Assembly: GCF_005503365.1 (NCBI RefSeq)
Contig: NZ_SCML01000066.1
Span: 1 to 34,220 of the forward strand
DNA from: Hydrogenophaga sp. 2FB
GTDB lineage: Bacteria; Pseudomonadota; Gammaproteobacteria; Burkholderiales; Burkholderiaceae_C
Direction of reading: 5' to 3'
Length of the DNA: 34,220 nucleotides
This document shows positions 1 to 8,910 of the stretch, in pieces. A program made the position numbers and the translations under genes. Below the pieces are notes generated by a model, which did not search any database, was not told the DNA's origin, and saw only the letters and a program-made list of their open reading frames with translations. Positions within the stretch are counted from its first letter, which is position 1. Every line of letters begins with the position of its first letter.

Positions 1-152
1 AATGGATGAAACCGACCACGGTTTGACGCCACGAATCGCAGATTTGAAAGTGAACAGGAAAGTCAATGAAATCAACGATCTACCAACACCACCTCCGCGC
101 CAGTGCTAGCTTTTCGTACCGTCACTTATTGCACTGAAAACGAGGAGACCCC

Positions 153-524
153 GTGGAGCACTACCTCAATCACGATCGATGCATCGCTGCCACGATGAGG
201 GCGCTGGGCTACCCTGGTCGTGGGACGTTGACCGCCTGGGTTCGTGACGCGCTTCCTGAGACCAGGAAAGCCATGGTTTGGAGGGCTGGCCGCCCAAGGT
301 ATCCCGAGGCATTGAAGCAGGCTGGAGTCATAGAGCTTTGCACTCGCCGCGAAAGTGCGCAAGCCGTGGCCGAAAAATTAGGTGTGTGCAGGCCGACGTT
401 GTACAACTGGAAAAACCAGCTACTCGGCCGCGAGGCCCCCGCGTCCATGAAGCACAGCAACAACTCACCGCCTGCGCCAGAGTGGGCGGAGCTCGAGCGC
501 CAGCTCCAAGCGCTCCAGACCTAG
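153..524 (+). pseudogene. IS3-family transposase OrfA, truncated
   Basis: This 123-residue reading frame is the N-terminal DNA-binding half of an IS3-type transposase. Two helix-turn-helix-like segments are visible: one near residues 10-35 (RALGYPGRGTLTAWV) and a second near residues 50-90 (SAQAVAEKLGVCRPTLYNWK), followed by LLGREAP, which is typical of this OrfA group. In relatives the protein continues into a leucine-zipper coiled coil and then OrfB with the DDE integrase core. Here it stops just after ELERQLQALQ, and no OrfB follows, because an unrelated minus-strand operon ends 97 bp downstream. The start is GTG at 153, with GAGGAG 11 bases upstream. The element is therefore a stub left by deletion or recombination and probably marks the left breakpoint of the neighbouring catabolic cluster. 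Confidence 0.8.
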
Positions 525-620
525 TGCGGACCAACCAATGAGTCGAGAAGCAGCAGCCTTGAGCCGACCTTTCGGGATTACTGTCCTTGATCGGAAATGC
601 CCTCGGTAGCAACGGTCGGA

Positions 621-1451
621 TCAGATCCCGGCCAGTCCGCCACCGCATAGGACGACCTGCCCGCTGACGTAATCCGATTCTGGGATGCAGAACAGGTAGA
701 CAGCGCCGGCGCCTTCTTCGGGCGTTCCCGCGCGCCCGAGGGGAATCTGCTGCTGCAACCGCTCGAATAGATCTGCATTGACGCCGATGCGCAGATCGTG
801 GCCGTCGATGGACTGCACTACATGCTCGGCAGTGCTGACCAGTAGCCGCGTCTTGATAAGCCCGAAGGCAACGCAGTTCACGGTGACATTCATGCGTCCC
901 CACTCCTTGGCAAGTGTGCGGGTCATCCCATGGATGCCGGCCTTCGCCGCGGAGTACGCACTTTGCCCGGCATTCCCGGACATGCCCGCCGCGGAGGAGA
1001 TGTTCACCACCTTGCGGACTTTGCGTTGTCCCGCCACAGATTCCTGCTTTACGAAGTCGCGGATGACGGGTTGAGCCGCGCGCAGGATTCGGAAAGGCGC
1101 GGTGAGGTGAACATCCAACATCGTTGCCCACTGCTCGTCCGAGACCTTCTGTATCACGTTGTCCCACGCATATCCTGCGTTGTTGACCACTATGTCGAGG
1201 CCAGAAAACTCGCGCACAGCTGTGCCGACGAAGCGTCCGGCGAATTCATCCGACGTCACGCTGCCTATGCATGCCACAGCCCGTCCCCCTGCGGCGCGAA
1301 TCTGTTCGGCTACCTCTTGCGCCGGTTCTTCGTCAACGTCGTTAACGACCACCGATGCACCGTCAGCGGCAAGCTTCAATGCAATTTCTCGCCCGATCCC
1401 GCGCCCCGAGCCGGTGACCAGGGCCACCTTTCCATCCAATCTGCCGATCAT
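621..1451 (-). CDS. SDR-family NAD(P)-dependent oxidoreductase
   Basis: This is a classical short-chain dehydrogenase/reductase of 276 residues, a cytosolic Rossmann-fold enzyme interconverting a hydroxyl and a keto group. The cofactor motif TGSGRGIG lies at residues 13-20, NNAG at 90-93, catalytic Ser near 152, and the YSAAK signature with Tyr166 and Lys170. An Asp at the end of strand beta-2 (VVVNDVD, residues 35-40) favours NAD(H) over NADP(H). It is the last gene of the minus-strand operon, 25 bp after the acyl-CoA synthetase stop. Next to a thiolase and an acyl-CoA ligase, a 3-hydroxyacyl-CoA dehydrogenase-like role is the simplest inference, but the substrate is unknown and motifs alone cannot separate it from other SDRs. 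Confidence 0.93.
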   Translation of the reverse strand: MIGRLDGKVALVTGSGRGIGREIALKLAADGASVVVNDVDEEPAQEVAEQIRAAGGRAVACIGSVTSDEFAGRFVGTAVREFSGLDIVVNNAGYAWDNVIQKVSDEQWATMLDVHLTAPFRILRAAQPVIRDFVKQESVAGQRKVRKVVNISSAAGMSGNAGQSAYSAAKAGIHGMTRTLAKEWGRMNVTVNCVAFGLIKTRLLVSTAEHVVQSIDGHDLRIGVNADLFERLQQQIPLGRAGTPEEGAGAVYLFCIPESDYVSGQVVLCGGGLAGI

Positions 1452-1476
1452 TTCGATTCCTCACTACTTGTTGAAT

Positions 1477-3039
1477 TTACGTATCAAGCCTGCAACAGGC
1501 ATAGACCTCGGCGAGTTCGCCCTTGACAACCTTGCCGAGGGTATTGCGAGGAAATTCGCCTACCAGGACCACATCGTGAACGCGCTGGTGGCGCCCAACA
1601 CGTTCGTTGATCCACGTCTTCAGTTCGTCGGCCCCGACCTCCCCCGAGGGCTTGAGCTTGACGAATGCGACGGGCGTTTCGCCCCACTTGGGATGCGACA
1701 CGCCGACCACGGAACAATCCTGTACCGCCTGGTGTTCAAGCCCGACCGCCTCGATGTCGGCGGGATAGATGTTGAGGCCGCCGGAGATCAGCATGTCTTT
1801 TGAACGACCCTTTATCGTTACCCAGCCGTCTGCGTCAATGCTCCCCAGATCGCCAGTGCGCATGAATACATGGCCATCCGGAGATTTCCAAGCGACGGCC
1901 TCGTTCGACGCGGGGCGAGCTAGATAGCCCGTCATTGCAATGGCACATCGCCCGACCAGTTCCCCGATTTCGCCTTTGGGAAGCTCCTTGCCACACTCAT
2001 CGACAACGCGAATCTCGCACGTCGGAATCGCGCGCCCCACAGAGCCGGGGTGGTCCTTCACCTGGTGCGGCTGTATCGCTGTGGCGACACCTTCTGTGAA
2101 GCCCCATAGCTCGCCCAGTCGTTCGCCGGTCATCTCCCGGGTGCGTCGCTTCAACTCCGAAGACATCGGCGCACCCGCGGTCACGATGAAGTCAAAGCAT
2201 GACCAATCCGTCTCGCGCGCTGCCGGCAAGTCGATGAGCGCCTGCGCCATGGTCGGCACCATGAAGGCGAGCGTTGGACGGAAGCGCCGGATTTCCTCCA
2301 GGTAGCGCTGCGGATTGAAGCTCCCGGCAAGGTAAACAGCGCCTCCGGTAGCCAGTGCAGGAAGCAGCACCATGAAAGAACCGTTCGTGTGCGGGGGCGT
2401 CGTCAGCAGTAGCCGGCAACTTGACGAGCAACGAAAGACCGAAGCCAGGATCAGGGCCATTTGCGCCCGCGCCCGGTGGGAGTGCACGATGCCCTTTGGG
2501 GTGCCCGTCGTTCCAGACGAGTAAATGATCGTCGCGGGATCGTCAGGCCGCAGAACCACAGTCGACCTATCCGCTGAAGCGGCTGCGGCAGCCGCACCGA
2601 TGTCCACGGTCCCTGCGAGAACGCCGTCCTCGCTACACACAATGCGGCATGGTTCGTTGGGGCCGATGCGCGGGATCACTGCTGCTGCAAGGTCGCCGTA
2701 CGTCCTGCTTACCAGCAGGTGCGTCGCACGCGCATCGGCCAGCTGCGCATGAATGGCTTCAGGCCCGAGCATCGTGTTCAACGGCGCCGCCACCCCACCG
2801 GCCCGCAGCACACCGAATAGATGAATCCATGACCACCGCGACGAATCGATCAGCATCGCAACTGGCTGAGCCCTGCCGAGGCCCTGTGCGATCCAGGCGT
2901 TTGCCGAGGCGGTCACCAGGCCATCCAAGCTGCGCCATGAAACTTCGCCTGCGGAGTCGATGAGCGCCGGTTCGTTTGGTCGCGCCCTGGCGTTCAACTC
3001 GATCATCTCGGCGACCGACAGGAATTCCTGCTCCAGCAT
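1477..3039 (-). CDS. AMP-dependent acyl-CoA synthetase/ligase
   Basis: A 520-residue ANL-superfamily enzyme that adenylates a carboxylic acid and transfers it to CoA. The phosphate-binding loop SSGTTGTPKG is at residues 174-183, the LWGFTEG region at 311-317, the ATP-ribose-binding TGD at 395-397, and the hinge GRSKDM at 411-416 followed by SGGLNIYPADIE. The catalytic lysine lies in LGK (Lys503) near the C-terminus. All core motifs and the C-terminal lid are present, so it should be active. The start ATG is preceded by AGGAG at good spacing. It follows the livF-type gene by 39 bp and probably activates the acid brought in by the adjacent ABC importer. Length and motifs fit medium-chain, aromatic or cyclic acid ligases; the acyl pocket gives no specific clue I can read. 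Confidence 0.95.
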   Translation of the reverse strand: MLEQEFLSVAEMIELNARARPNEPALIDSAGEVSWRSLDGLVTASANAWIAQGLGRAQPVAMLIDSSRWSWIHLFGVLRAGGVAAPLNTMLGPEAIHAQLADARATHLLVSRTYGDLAAAVIPRIGPNEPCRIVCSEDGVLAGTVDIGAAAAAASADRSTVVLRPDDPATIIYSSGTTGTPKGIVHSHRARAQMALILASVFRCSSSCRLLLTTPPHTNGSFMVLLPALATGGAVYLAGSFNPQRYLEEIRRFRPTLAFMVPTMAQALIDLPAARETDWSCFDFIVTAGAPMSSELKRRTREMTGERLGELWGFTEGVATAIQPHQVKDHPGSVGRAIPTCEIRVVDECGKELPKGEIGELVGRCAIAMTGYLARPASNEAVAWKSPDGHVFMRTGDLGSIDADGWVTIKGRSKDMLISGGLNIYPADIEAVGLEHQAVQDCSVVGVSHPKWGETPVAFVKLKPSGEVGADELKTWINERVGRHQRVHDVVLVGEFPRNTLGKVVKGELAEVYACCRLDT

Positions 3040-3078
3040 TTTCTGTACTCCTTTCGTCCTCGATGCGACGGGTGCGTT

Positions 3079-3774
3079 TCACACACTCATCAAACGGTTC
3101 ACTTTTTCTTCGTCGCGCAGGAACGCTTCACGGTTTCCCTTCCATGCCACGCACCCGGAGTCGAGCACGTAGAAACGGCGGGCCAACTGCAGCGGAATCC
3201 GCGCGTTCTGCTCCACGATGACGATTCCAATCTGTTCCGACGCAACAGTCCTGATGGCTTCCAAGACCGCTTGCGCCATGATCGGAGACAGCCCTTCTGT
3301 GGGCTCGTCAAGCAGCAGCACGGCCGGTTGACAAAGCAGCGCGCGCGCGATTGCGAGCATCTGCTGCTCGCCGCCAGACAGGGCCGCACCCGCGGCTGTC
3401 CGTCTTTCAGCCAGCCGCGGAAAGAGCGAAAAAGCTGATTCAATCGTCCAACGAGACGCCTTGTGCGCGACTGAGGACATCCGAAGGTTCTCCTCGACGC
3501 TGAGCAGTGGAAACACTTGCCGGCTATCCGGAACGAGTGCAATTCCAAGCCGGCTCATCTGCTCGGCTGACACCGCGCGCAGTGCACTTCCGTTCCAGCG
3601 GATAGTGCCTTCACGCAGCGGCTCCCAGCCGGCAAGCGCCTTGAGAGCCGTAGACTTTCCCGCCCCGTTCCGGCCGACCAGCGCCACGACCTCACCAGGT
3701 TCGATCTCCATTGACACTTCGAAGAGCGCTTGGGCGCCTCCGTAGAACACCTGTGCACGTTCAAGCTCAAGCAT
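3079..3774 (-). CDS. livF: Branched-chain-type ABC transporter ATP-binding protein (LivF-like)
   Basis: A 231-residue ABC ATPase of the LivF type, the second nucleotide-binding subunit of a HAAT/branched-chain amino-acid-type importer, acting on the cytoplasmic face of the membrane. Walker A GRNGAGKS spans residues 34-41, the ABC signature LSGGEQQ 132-138 and Walker B LLLDEP 153-158. A switch histidine equivalent is not obvious (VIVEQNAR), which is common in LivF. The start at 3774 is preferred over a far upstream in-frame start near 4029, because homology begins at MLELERAQV and the longer form would add non-homologous residues. It overlaps the end of the livG-type gene by 8 bp, consistent with translational coupling. 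The symbol denotes family, not substrate; the context suggests a carboxylic acid rather than leucine. Confidence 0.95.
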   Translation of the reverse strand: MLELERAQVFYGGAQALFEVSMEIEPGEVVALVGRNGAGKSTALKALAGWEPLREGTIRWNGSALRAVSAEQMSRLGIALVPDSRQVFPLLSVEENLRMSSVAHKASRWTIESAFSLFPRLAERRTAAGAALSGGEQQMLAIARALLCQPAVLLLDEPTEGLSPIMAQAVLEAIRTVASEQIGIVIVEQNARIPLQLARRFYVLDSGCVAWKGNREAFLRDEEKVNRLMSV

Positions 3775-4522
3775 CAGCAGTCCCCAGGTAGGCTGCCCGA
3801 ACCTGCTCGTTTGCCTGGATCTCTCCAGGCGAGCCCTTTGCAAGCACGTTACCGCCAGCCAAGCACACAATCTCATCCGCAAGATCCATGACGACATCCA
3901 TGTTGTGCTCAACCACCACCGTGGTTCGGCTCGCTGCGACGCGGCGAAGCAGATCCACGTACTGGGCCATCTCGCCATGGCCCACCCCAGCCAGTGGCTC
4001 GTCCAGCAGAAGAACCACGGGGTCGGCAATGACGCTCAATGCAATCTCCAGACCGCGTTGCTCTCCATGCGAAAGTTGACCCGCAGGTAACTCGGCCCGA
4101 TCGGTCAAATTGAACTCCTGCAGTCTTTCGTCAACGTCCTGGACGATCTTGCGCATGGAGTCGACGGTGCGCCACGGCACCAGGCGTTTAAGCTCCGTGC
4201 GCTGGACTGCCAAGCGCAGGTTCTCGCGCACGGTCATTCGCGGAAAGACATTGACGATCTGGAACGAGCGCGCCATGCCTTGCTGTGCCCGCTGCCAGGG
4301 GGCGCTGCGGGTGATGTCGCGGCCCTCAAGCCGCACGATGCCGGCGCTTGGTGTCTGCAACCCGGAGAGGACGTTGAGCAGGGTCGTCTTACCGGCGCCG
4401 TTGGGCCCGATCAAGGCCGTCGTCTTGCCGGGAAGGAACGTCAGGCTCACATCGCGTAGCGCCTGGAACGAACCGAACCGGACGGCGATGGACTCGCACG
4501 AGAGCTGGGCGGCCCGCTTCAT
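3767..4522 (-). CDS. livG: Branched-chain-type ABC transporter ATP-binding protein (LivG-like)
   Basis: A 251-residue ABC ATPase, the first of the two nucleotide-binding subunits of the importer. Walker A GPNGAGKT is at residues 39-46, the signature LSHGEQR at 150-156 and Walker B LLLDEP at 171-176. The LivG-specific segment after Walker A (GMARSFQIVNVFPRMTV) is present, as is the extended C-terminus ending in AYLG, typical of LivG. The start codon overlaps the livM-type stop codon in an ATGA arrangement, so the two are probably translationally coupled. The order livH-livM-livG-livF is the canonical one for this importer family. Confidence 0.95.
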   Translation of the reverse strand: MKRAAQLSCESIAVRFGSFQALRDVSLTFLPGKTTALIGPNGAGKTTLLNVLSGLQTPSAGIVRLEGRDITRSAPWQRAQQGMARSFQIVNVFPRMTVRENLRLAVQRTELKRLVPWRTVDSMRKIVQDVDERLQEFNLTDRAELPAGQLSHGEQRGLEIALSVIADPVVLLLDEPLAGVGHGEMAQYVDLLRRVAASRTTVVVEHNMDVVMDLADEIVCLAGGNVLAKGSPGEIQANEQVRAAYLGTADA

Positions 4523-5499
4523 GCCTGCCTCGAGCGCCAGAAACCAGCCGCCCTGCGGCGCAGAAAGCGCGCACGCAGTTGGGCGAGGATGCCCACTAGT
4601 CCAGCTGGTGCAAACAGGGTGATCAGGATAAATAGCAGGCCGACGAATCCGAGCCAGTGCGGCGTTATGCCGTTGATCACCTCGCGGGCGCCTTCGAAGA
4701 AGGTGACGCCCAACAACGGCCCGAACAGGGTTCCTGAGCCGCCCAGAATCGCCATGATCAGAACTTCACCCGACAGCATGAAGCGCAGCATGTCCGGACC
4801 GACGAACATGGTGAGCATCCCGAATAGCGCGCCGCTAAGACCGGAAATTGCGCCTGAAAGACCGAGGGCGGTGATGCGGTAGAAGCCTACGTGGTAGCCC
4901 AGTTGTTCGGCCCGCACGGGATTGTCCCGCACGGCCGCGAGAGCATGCCCGTAGGGCGAGCGTCGCACCAGCGCGATTAGCGCGAGGATGGCGCTGAACA
5001 CGAAGCAGGTGAACCAGAGGTAACGCAGGGTGTCGCTGAAGTCAATCCCCAGGACCATCGGGCGCGGGATGCCCGGGATTCCGTCGGAGCCCCCGCTGAA
5101 ACGACGCATCTTCACCTCGATCAGTATGCTGACAAGCTGACCCAGCGCGAGGGTTGCGAGCGCGAAGTAAATGCCCGTTGCGCGTCGTCCCAGCACGCCG
5201 AAGAGCAGGGCCAGCAGGCCACCGGCAACGACTGATGCGGCAAGGGCGGGGAAGACTCCCCAGCCGGTGCCAATAGCGACCCAGGCGAACGCATAGGCCC
5301 CAATGCCGAAGAAGGCGGCATGCCCGACCGAAAAGATGCCGGTCCGCCCAAATGCCAAGTCAAATGCCGATGCGAAGATGGCCATGATCAGCACCTGGGC
5401 AATGAAGTGCTGTGCGCCTTCAGAAACCAGTCGCCCGAGTGCGGCGCAAGCAAGCCCGATCACGACGGCCGCAATCAGTTCTAACCTTAAGTTTTTCAT
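4519..5499 (-). CDS. livM: Branched-chain-type ABC transporter permease (LivM-like)
   Basis: A 326-residue, highly hydrophobic inner-membrane permease with about nine to ten predicted helices. Family landmarks are the FDLAFGRTGIFSVGHAAFFGIGAYAFA region (residues about 45-72; LivM proteins usually have a G-x-xSxGHxxFfGiGAY pattern) and the cytoplasmic coupling loop R-SPYGHALAAVRDNPVRAEQLGY near residues 185-207, which contacts the ATPases. It starts with ATG overlapping the livH-type stop (ATGA). The basic C-terminal tail RARFLRRRAAG is normal for LivM. With LivH it forms the membrane channel that receives substrate from the periplasmic LivK-like protein. Confidence 0.94.
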   Translation of the reverse strand: MKNLRLELIAAVVIGLACAALGRLVSEGAQHFIAQVLIMAIFASAFDLAFGRTGIFSVGHAAFFGIGAYAFAWVAIGTGWGVFPALAASVVAGGLLALLFGVLGRRATGIYFALATLALGQLVSILIEVKMRRFSGGSDGIPGIPRPMVLGIDFSDTLRYLWFTCFVFSAILALIALVRRSPYGHALAAVRDNPVRAEQLGYHVGFYRITALGLSGAISGLSGALFGMLTMFVGPDMLRFMLSGEVLIMAILGGSGTLFGPLLGVTFFEGAREVINGITPHWLGFVGLLFILITLFAPAGLVGILAQLRARFLRRRAAGFWRSRQA

Positions 5500-6359
5500 G
5501 CTTTGCGCGCTCCTGGCGAGTTGAACAGTCCCTGAGGACGCAAAAGCAGCACGATGACAAGAAGCACGTACGTCAGCAGGTCGACGTATTCGACTGCATA
5601 TTGCTGCCCGAACGCGCGCAGCAAACCCAGGGCGAATGCGGCCGCAACAGCACCTCGGACGTTGCCAAGGCCGCCCACGATGACGACCATAAAACTGTCC
5701 AGGATCACCGTCCCTCCCATATTGACCTGCACAGGGCTGAGAGGGGCGGCGATGACCCCTCCGAGGCCAGCGAGAGCGCCGCCCAGCGCGAACACCGTGG
5801 TGCGATAGCGCGCGATGCTGATGCCAAGGCCACGCACCATCTGCGCATGTGTCATGGCGGCACGCAACACCATGCCGATACGGGTGCGATCGATCATCAG
5901 GACAAGCACGGCCGCGACCAGCGCACCTGCAGCGATCACGAAGACGCGGTAGACCGGCAGCTTCTCGCCGAGGACCTCCATTTGTCCGGAGAGAAAGCCG
6001 GGGATCTGGATGTGTCGGTAATTCAAGCCCCAGATTGCGCGAGCGACTTCCTCCAACAAAATGAGTAGCCCGAAAGTCAGTAGCAGTTGCTTCTCGTGCG
6101 ACTGTTCGTAGAGAGGCCGCAGCAGAAGGGCCTCTATCGCGACGGCCAATGCGGCAATCACGAGAGGGGCGATCAGCAGACCGGCGACAAAACTCCCGCT
6201 ACGAGCCACCACCTCGGCAGCTACGAAAGCACCTAGCATGTAGAGCGTGCCGTGAGCGAAGTTCACGACTCCCAGCATGCCGAATGCCAAGGCAAGGCCT
6301 GCGGCGACCAGCAGCAGCACGGCGCCGATACTCAGGCCAATCAAGACAGTGGTCAGCAC
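5496..6359 (-). CDS. livH: Branched-chain-type ABC transporter permease (LivH-like)
   Basis: A 287-residue inner-membrane permease, all helical, with the LivH hallmarks GMLGVVNFAHGTLYMLGAF near residues 27-45 and the coupling-loop segment RAAMTHAQMVRGLGISIARYR near 166-186. The start codon is GTG at 6359, preceded by AGGAG about eight bases upstream; no ATG is better placed. Its stop overlaps the livM-type start. It lies 24 bp downstream of the gene for the periplasmic binding protein, so the five importer genes form one transcription unit. Confidence 0.94.
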   Translation of the reverse strand: MLTTVLIGLSIGAVLLLVAAGLALAFGMLGVVNFAHGTLYMLGAFVAAEVVARSGSFVAGLLIAPLVIAALAVAIEALLLRPLYEQSHEKQLLLTFGLLILLEEVARAIWGLNYRHIQIPGFLSGQMEVLGEKLPVYRVFVIAAGALVAAVLVLMIDRTRIGMVLRAAMTHAQMVRGLGISIARYRTTVFALGGALAGLGGVIAAPLSPVQVNMGGTVILDSFMVVIVGGLGNVRGAVAAAFALGLLRAFGQQYAVEYVDLLTYVLLVIVLLLRPQGLFNSPGARKA

Positions 6360-6383
6360 GTCTGCGCTCCTGCCACGGGCCTA

Positions 6384-7601
6384 CTAGCGGCAGGCCGTAA
6401 ACAGTTCGGCCGCCGAGAAGGTGTTTGTCACTTGCATGACCACCGGCGGCATCGGCGGCGTCGCAGCGACGGCGCGACCGAAGTAGCCGCTTTGTTCCGC
6501 CTGCTGGTCGCATGAACGCATCTTCTTGGCGCCTTCCACCGAGTTGGGCCGGGCGCTGGTCTTGAGCGACTTCACCCACACGGCCTTATCCCACGACTTC
6601 GTCGCGTCGATGACGTCCAGGAACCAAGCCATTCCGTCGAACGCTTCGCCGGCGTACTGGTCTGGCACGTCGTTGTATTTGGCCTGATAGGCCGCGACAA
6701 AGGCCTTGTTGGCCGGGTTGTCTATGCTGAAGTGGTAGCGCAGCGTCGAGTAGACGCCGCTGCTTCCGGACCCCACCGCCTTGGCGATGGACTCATCCAT
6801 CGTGGTGGTGCCGAACAGCTTCTTCTTTTCCTGCAGCTTGAACTGCTCACCCTGCTTGAGCAGCGTGATCATGTCGCTTCCGGAGACGAACAGCGCGACG
6901 GCTTCGGCATCGCTCTGAAGGATCTTGTTGATGATGATCGAGAAGTCGCGTGTGCCGATGGCGGGAAACTCTTGGCCGACCACCGTCGCGCTGCGGGCCT
7001 GGAGCATCGCCCTGAATTTCGCTTCGGCGTCCCGCGACGCGCCTGCGTCGGAGGCGACTGTGAACACTTTTTTGAACTCACTATGGGCGGCAAAGCGGTC
7101 CAGCATGCGCATCTCCATGTCTATCGAGTTCGACGTGCGGAATGTGTAGGGATTTCCCTCCTTGGCCGTGATGTCGTCCGCCGCCGACATAGTCACGAGC
7201 AGGGGCGTTTGCGCGCGTTCAGCGACCTTCATCACCGCAAGCGTTGCGCCGGACGCGACAGGCGCGAACAGCAGGTGCGACTGGGCCGACACCATGCGAG
7301 TGGCCTTCTGCACCGCCACCTGCGGCTTTGTTTCGTCGTCTTCCCAGATGAACTTAACAGGCGCACCCAGCACTTTTCGGCCGCGCATTTCGGCAGCCAG
7401 TTCAGCGCCCTTGCGCATCGATTCGCCCATCACCCCGAACGGACCGGAGAACGTGCCGATACCGCCAATCCGGAATTCGGTTTCCTGGGCGAGCGCGGGA
7501 ACCGCACACAGCGCCGCAGCTAGTGCGAAAAGGTTCAACATGCGGACCCGCTTCGGCGTACAGTGCAGCGGGGTTTTCATGGCCTGATAGTCGCGATTCA
7601 T
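6384..7601 (-). CDS. Periplasmic substrate-binding protein of branched-chain-type ABC importer (LivK-like)
   Basis: A type I periplasmic binding protein (Leu/Ile/Val-binding-like fold) of 405 residues that captures the substrate and hands it to LivHM. The start at 7601 is chosen because AAGGAGATAGGA sits just upstream; an upstream in-frame start would add 46 unrelated residues. An N-terminal signal peptide is clear: basic residues (KRVR), a hydrophobic core LNLFALAAALCA and a cleavage site around VPALA-QE near residue 38. The mature start (RIGGIGTFSGPFGVMGES) is the usual first strand and ligand loop of this family. The YAGEAFDGMAW segment near the C-terminal third is also typical. The ligand cannot be predicted; the neighbouring CoA ligase and thiolase argue for an aromatic, cyclic or fatty acid. 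Confidence 0.94.
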   Translation of the reverse strand: MNRDYQAMKTPLHCTPKRVRMLNLFALAAALCAVPALAQETEFRIGGIGTFSGPFGVMGESMRKGAELAAEMRGRKVLGAPVKFIWEDDETKPQVAVQKATRMVSAQSHLLFAPVASGATLAVMKVAERAQTPLLVTMSAADDITAKEGNPYTFRTSNSIDMEMRMLDRFAAHSEFKKVFTVASDAGASRDAEAKFRAMLQARSATVVGQEFPAIGTRDFSIIINKILQSDAEAVALFVSGSDMITLLKQGEQFKLQEKKKLFGTTTMDESIAKAVGSGSSGVYSTLRYHFSIDNPANKAFVAAYQAKYNDVPDQYAGEAFDGMAWFLDVIDATKSWDKAVWVKSLKTSARPNSVEGAKKMRSCDQQAEQSGYFGRAVAATPPMPPVVMQVTNTFSAAELFTACR

Positions 7602-7650
7602 TCCTATCTCCTTGGTTGGTTTTTCCGTGTGAATCCCGCAAGGGATGTGT

Positions 7651-8901
7651 TCAGTTGCGTTCCAGGATGACGACCGAGCAAGCCGCCTCTTCAAGTCCCA
7701 GCAAGCCGCCACCGTTTTCCTGCAGTGCAAGACGCGCATTCACTACCTGCCGCTCGCCGGCTTCGCCCCGTAGTTGGGTCGCGAGTTCCGCCAGCATCGA
7801 CAGCCCCGTTGCGCCAAGCGGGTGGCCCTTGGAAACCAAGCCGCCAGACGTATTGACTGGGATGGCACCACCAAGGCGCGTCGCGCCCGACGCGACGAAC
7901 GGGCCGCCCTCGCCGTCGCGACAGAAGCCAAGCATTTCCATCTGGTAGATTTCGCCGAAAGAGGTCGCATCGTGGACCTCTGCTACATCAATGTCGGAGG
8001 GTTTCACATCTGCCTTCCTGTAGGCCTTCTCCGCGGCGACGCGTGAGAGCGAAGGCTCGTCCTCGCTTCTCATCTTGCCGCCGGTAAATACACTGGCACG
8101 GATCTTCACGGCCCTCGCACGCACCTCGGGTGCGACGCTTTGCAGGTGGCGCTCCGAACAAAGTAGCGCAGCGGCCGCACCATCACCGATGGGTGAGCAC
8201 ATCGCGCGCGTAAGCGGGTCGATAACCTTCCGGTCGGCGAGCACTTCCTCGGGCGTCATCTGGAATCGGTACTGCGCTTTCGGGTTGAGCGAGCCGTGGA
8301 AATGGTTCTTCGAGGCGCAGTACGCAATCTGCTCACGTGTGGTTCCCCACCGATGCATGTGATAGGCGGCCTGCATGGCATAGGTGTCCATCGGTAGCGT
8401 GCGTCCAGGCCCCGGCGCGAAAGACCGGCCAATTTTTCCAGCGATCCTGCGGTATTCCCCGAACAGCTCCTCGCGATCGAATGGAGCGCGCCCACCACTG
8501 AAGCGCGTCAACATTTCCTCGCCGCCTTCGGGGTCGTACAGCTTCTCGACGCCTATGGCCAGCGAGAGGTCGGACTGGCCGGAAAGGATGTCCTTCCATG
8601 CGCCGTGGAACGCCATCGATGCGGTGGCGCAACCGCCTTCCACATTGATCATGGGCACCCGATCCGGAAACAATCCTTCCTGTACCAGCGGGACGAAGGA
8701 GATCTGGCCCCGGACCACCGCTTGCCCCCAGTAGTCAGCCATGCAGTTGCCGAACCACGCGAACTCGATGCCATCGCCCTTGGCCATTCCAGCATCCGCG
8801 AGCACGCCCATGTAGGCTTCGCGCGATAAGTCCCGGATGGACTTGTCGATGTGCCGCTTGAACGGCGTCGTATAGGCGCCAACGATGTAAACATCTTGCA
8901 T
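7651..8901 (-). CDS. Thiolase-superfamily acetyl-CoA acyltransferase / SCP-2-type lipid-transfer protein
   Basis: A 416-residue cytosolic thiolase-fold protein. The nucleophile Cys91 lies in EGGCATAS, EVHDAT is at residues 308-313, and the catalytic His360 is in GHPLGATG (359-366). The usual second catalytic Cys of biosynthetic thiolases (C-x-G near the C-terminus) is not evident: the C-terminal segment reads LQENGGGLLGLEEAACSVVIL. That pattern fits the SCP-2/lipid-transfer thiolase branch (COG0183) used on branched, steroid-like or aromatic acyl-CoAs rather than PhaA/FadA enzymes. It is the first intact gene of the minus-strand operon, upstream of the importer, with 49 bp to the livK-like start. 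Its role is inferred as thiolytic cleavage (or retro-aldol partner function) in degradation of the imported acid. Confidence 0.9.
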   Translation of the reverse strand: MQDVYIVGAYTTPFKRHIDKSIRDLSREAYMGVLADAGMAKGDGIEFAWFGNCMADYWGQAVVRGQISFVPLVQEGLFPDRVPMINVEGGCATASMAFHGAWKDILSGQSDLSLAIGVEKLYDPEGGEEMLTRFSGGRAPFDREELFGEYRRIAGKIGRSFAPGPGRTLPMDTYAMQAAYHMHRWGTTREQIAYCASKNHFHGSLNPKAQYRFQMTPEEVLADRKVIDPLTRAMCSPIGDGAAAALLCSERHLQSVAPEVRARAVKIRASVFTGGKMRSEDEPSLSRVAAEKAYRKADVKPSDIDVAEVHDATSFGEIYQMEMLGFCRDGEGGPFVASGATRLGGAIPVNTSGGLVSKGHPLGATGLSMLAELATQLRGEAGERQVVNARLALQENGGGLLGLEEAACSVVILERN

Positions 8902-8910
8902 GCTTTTTCC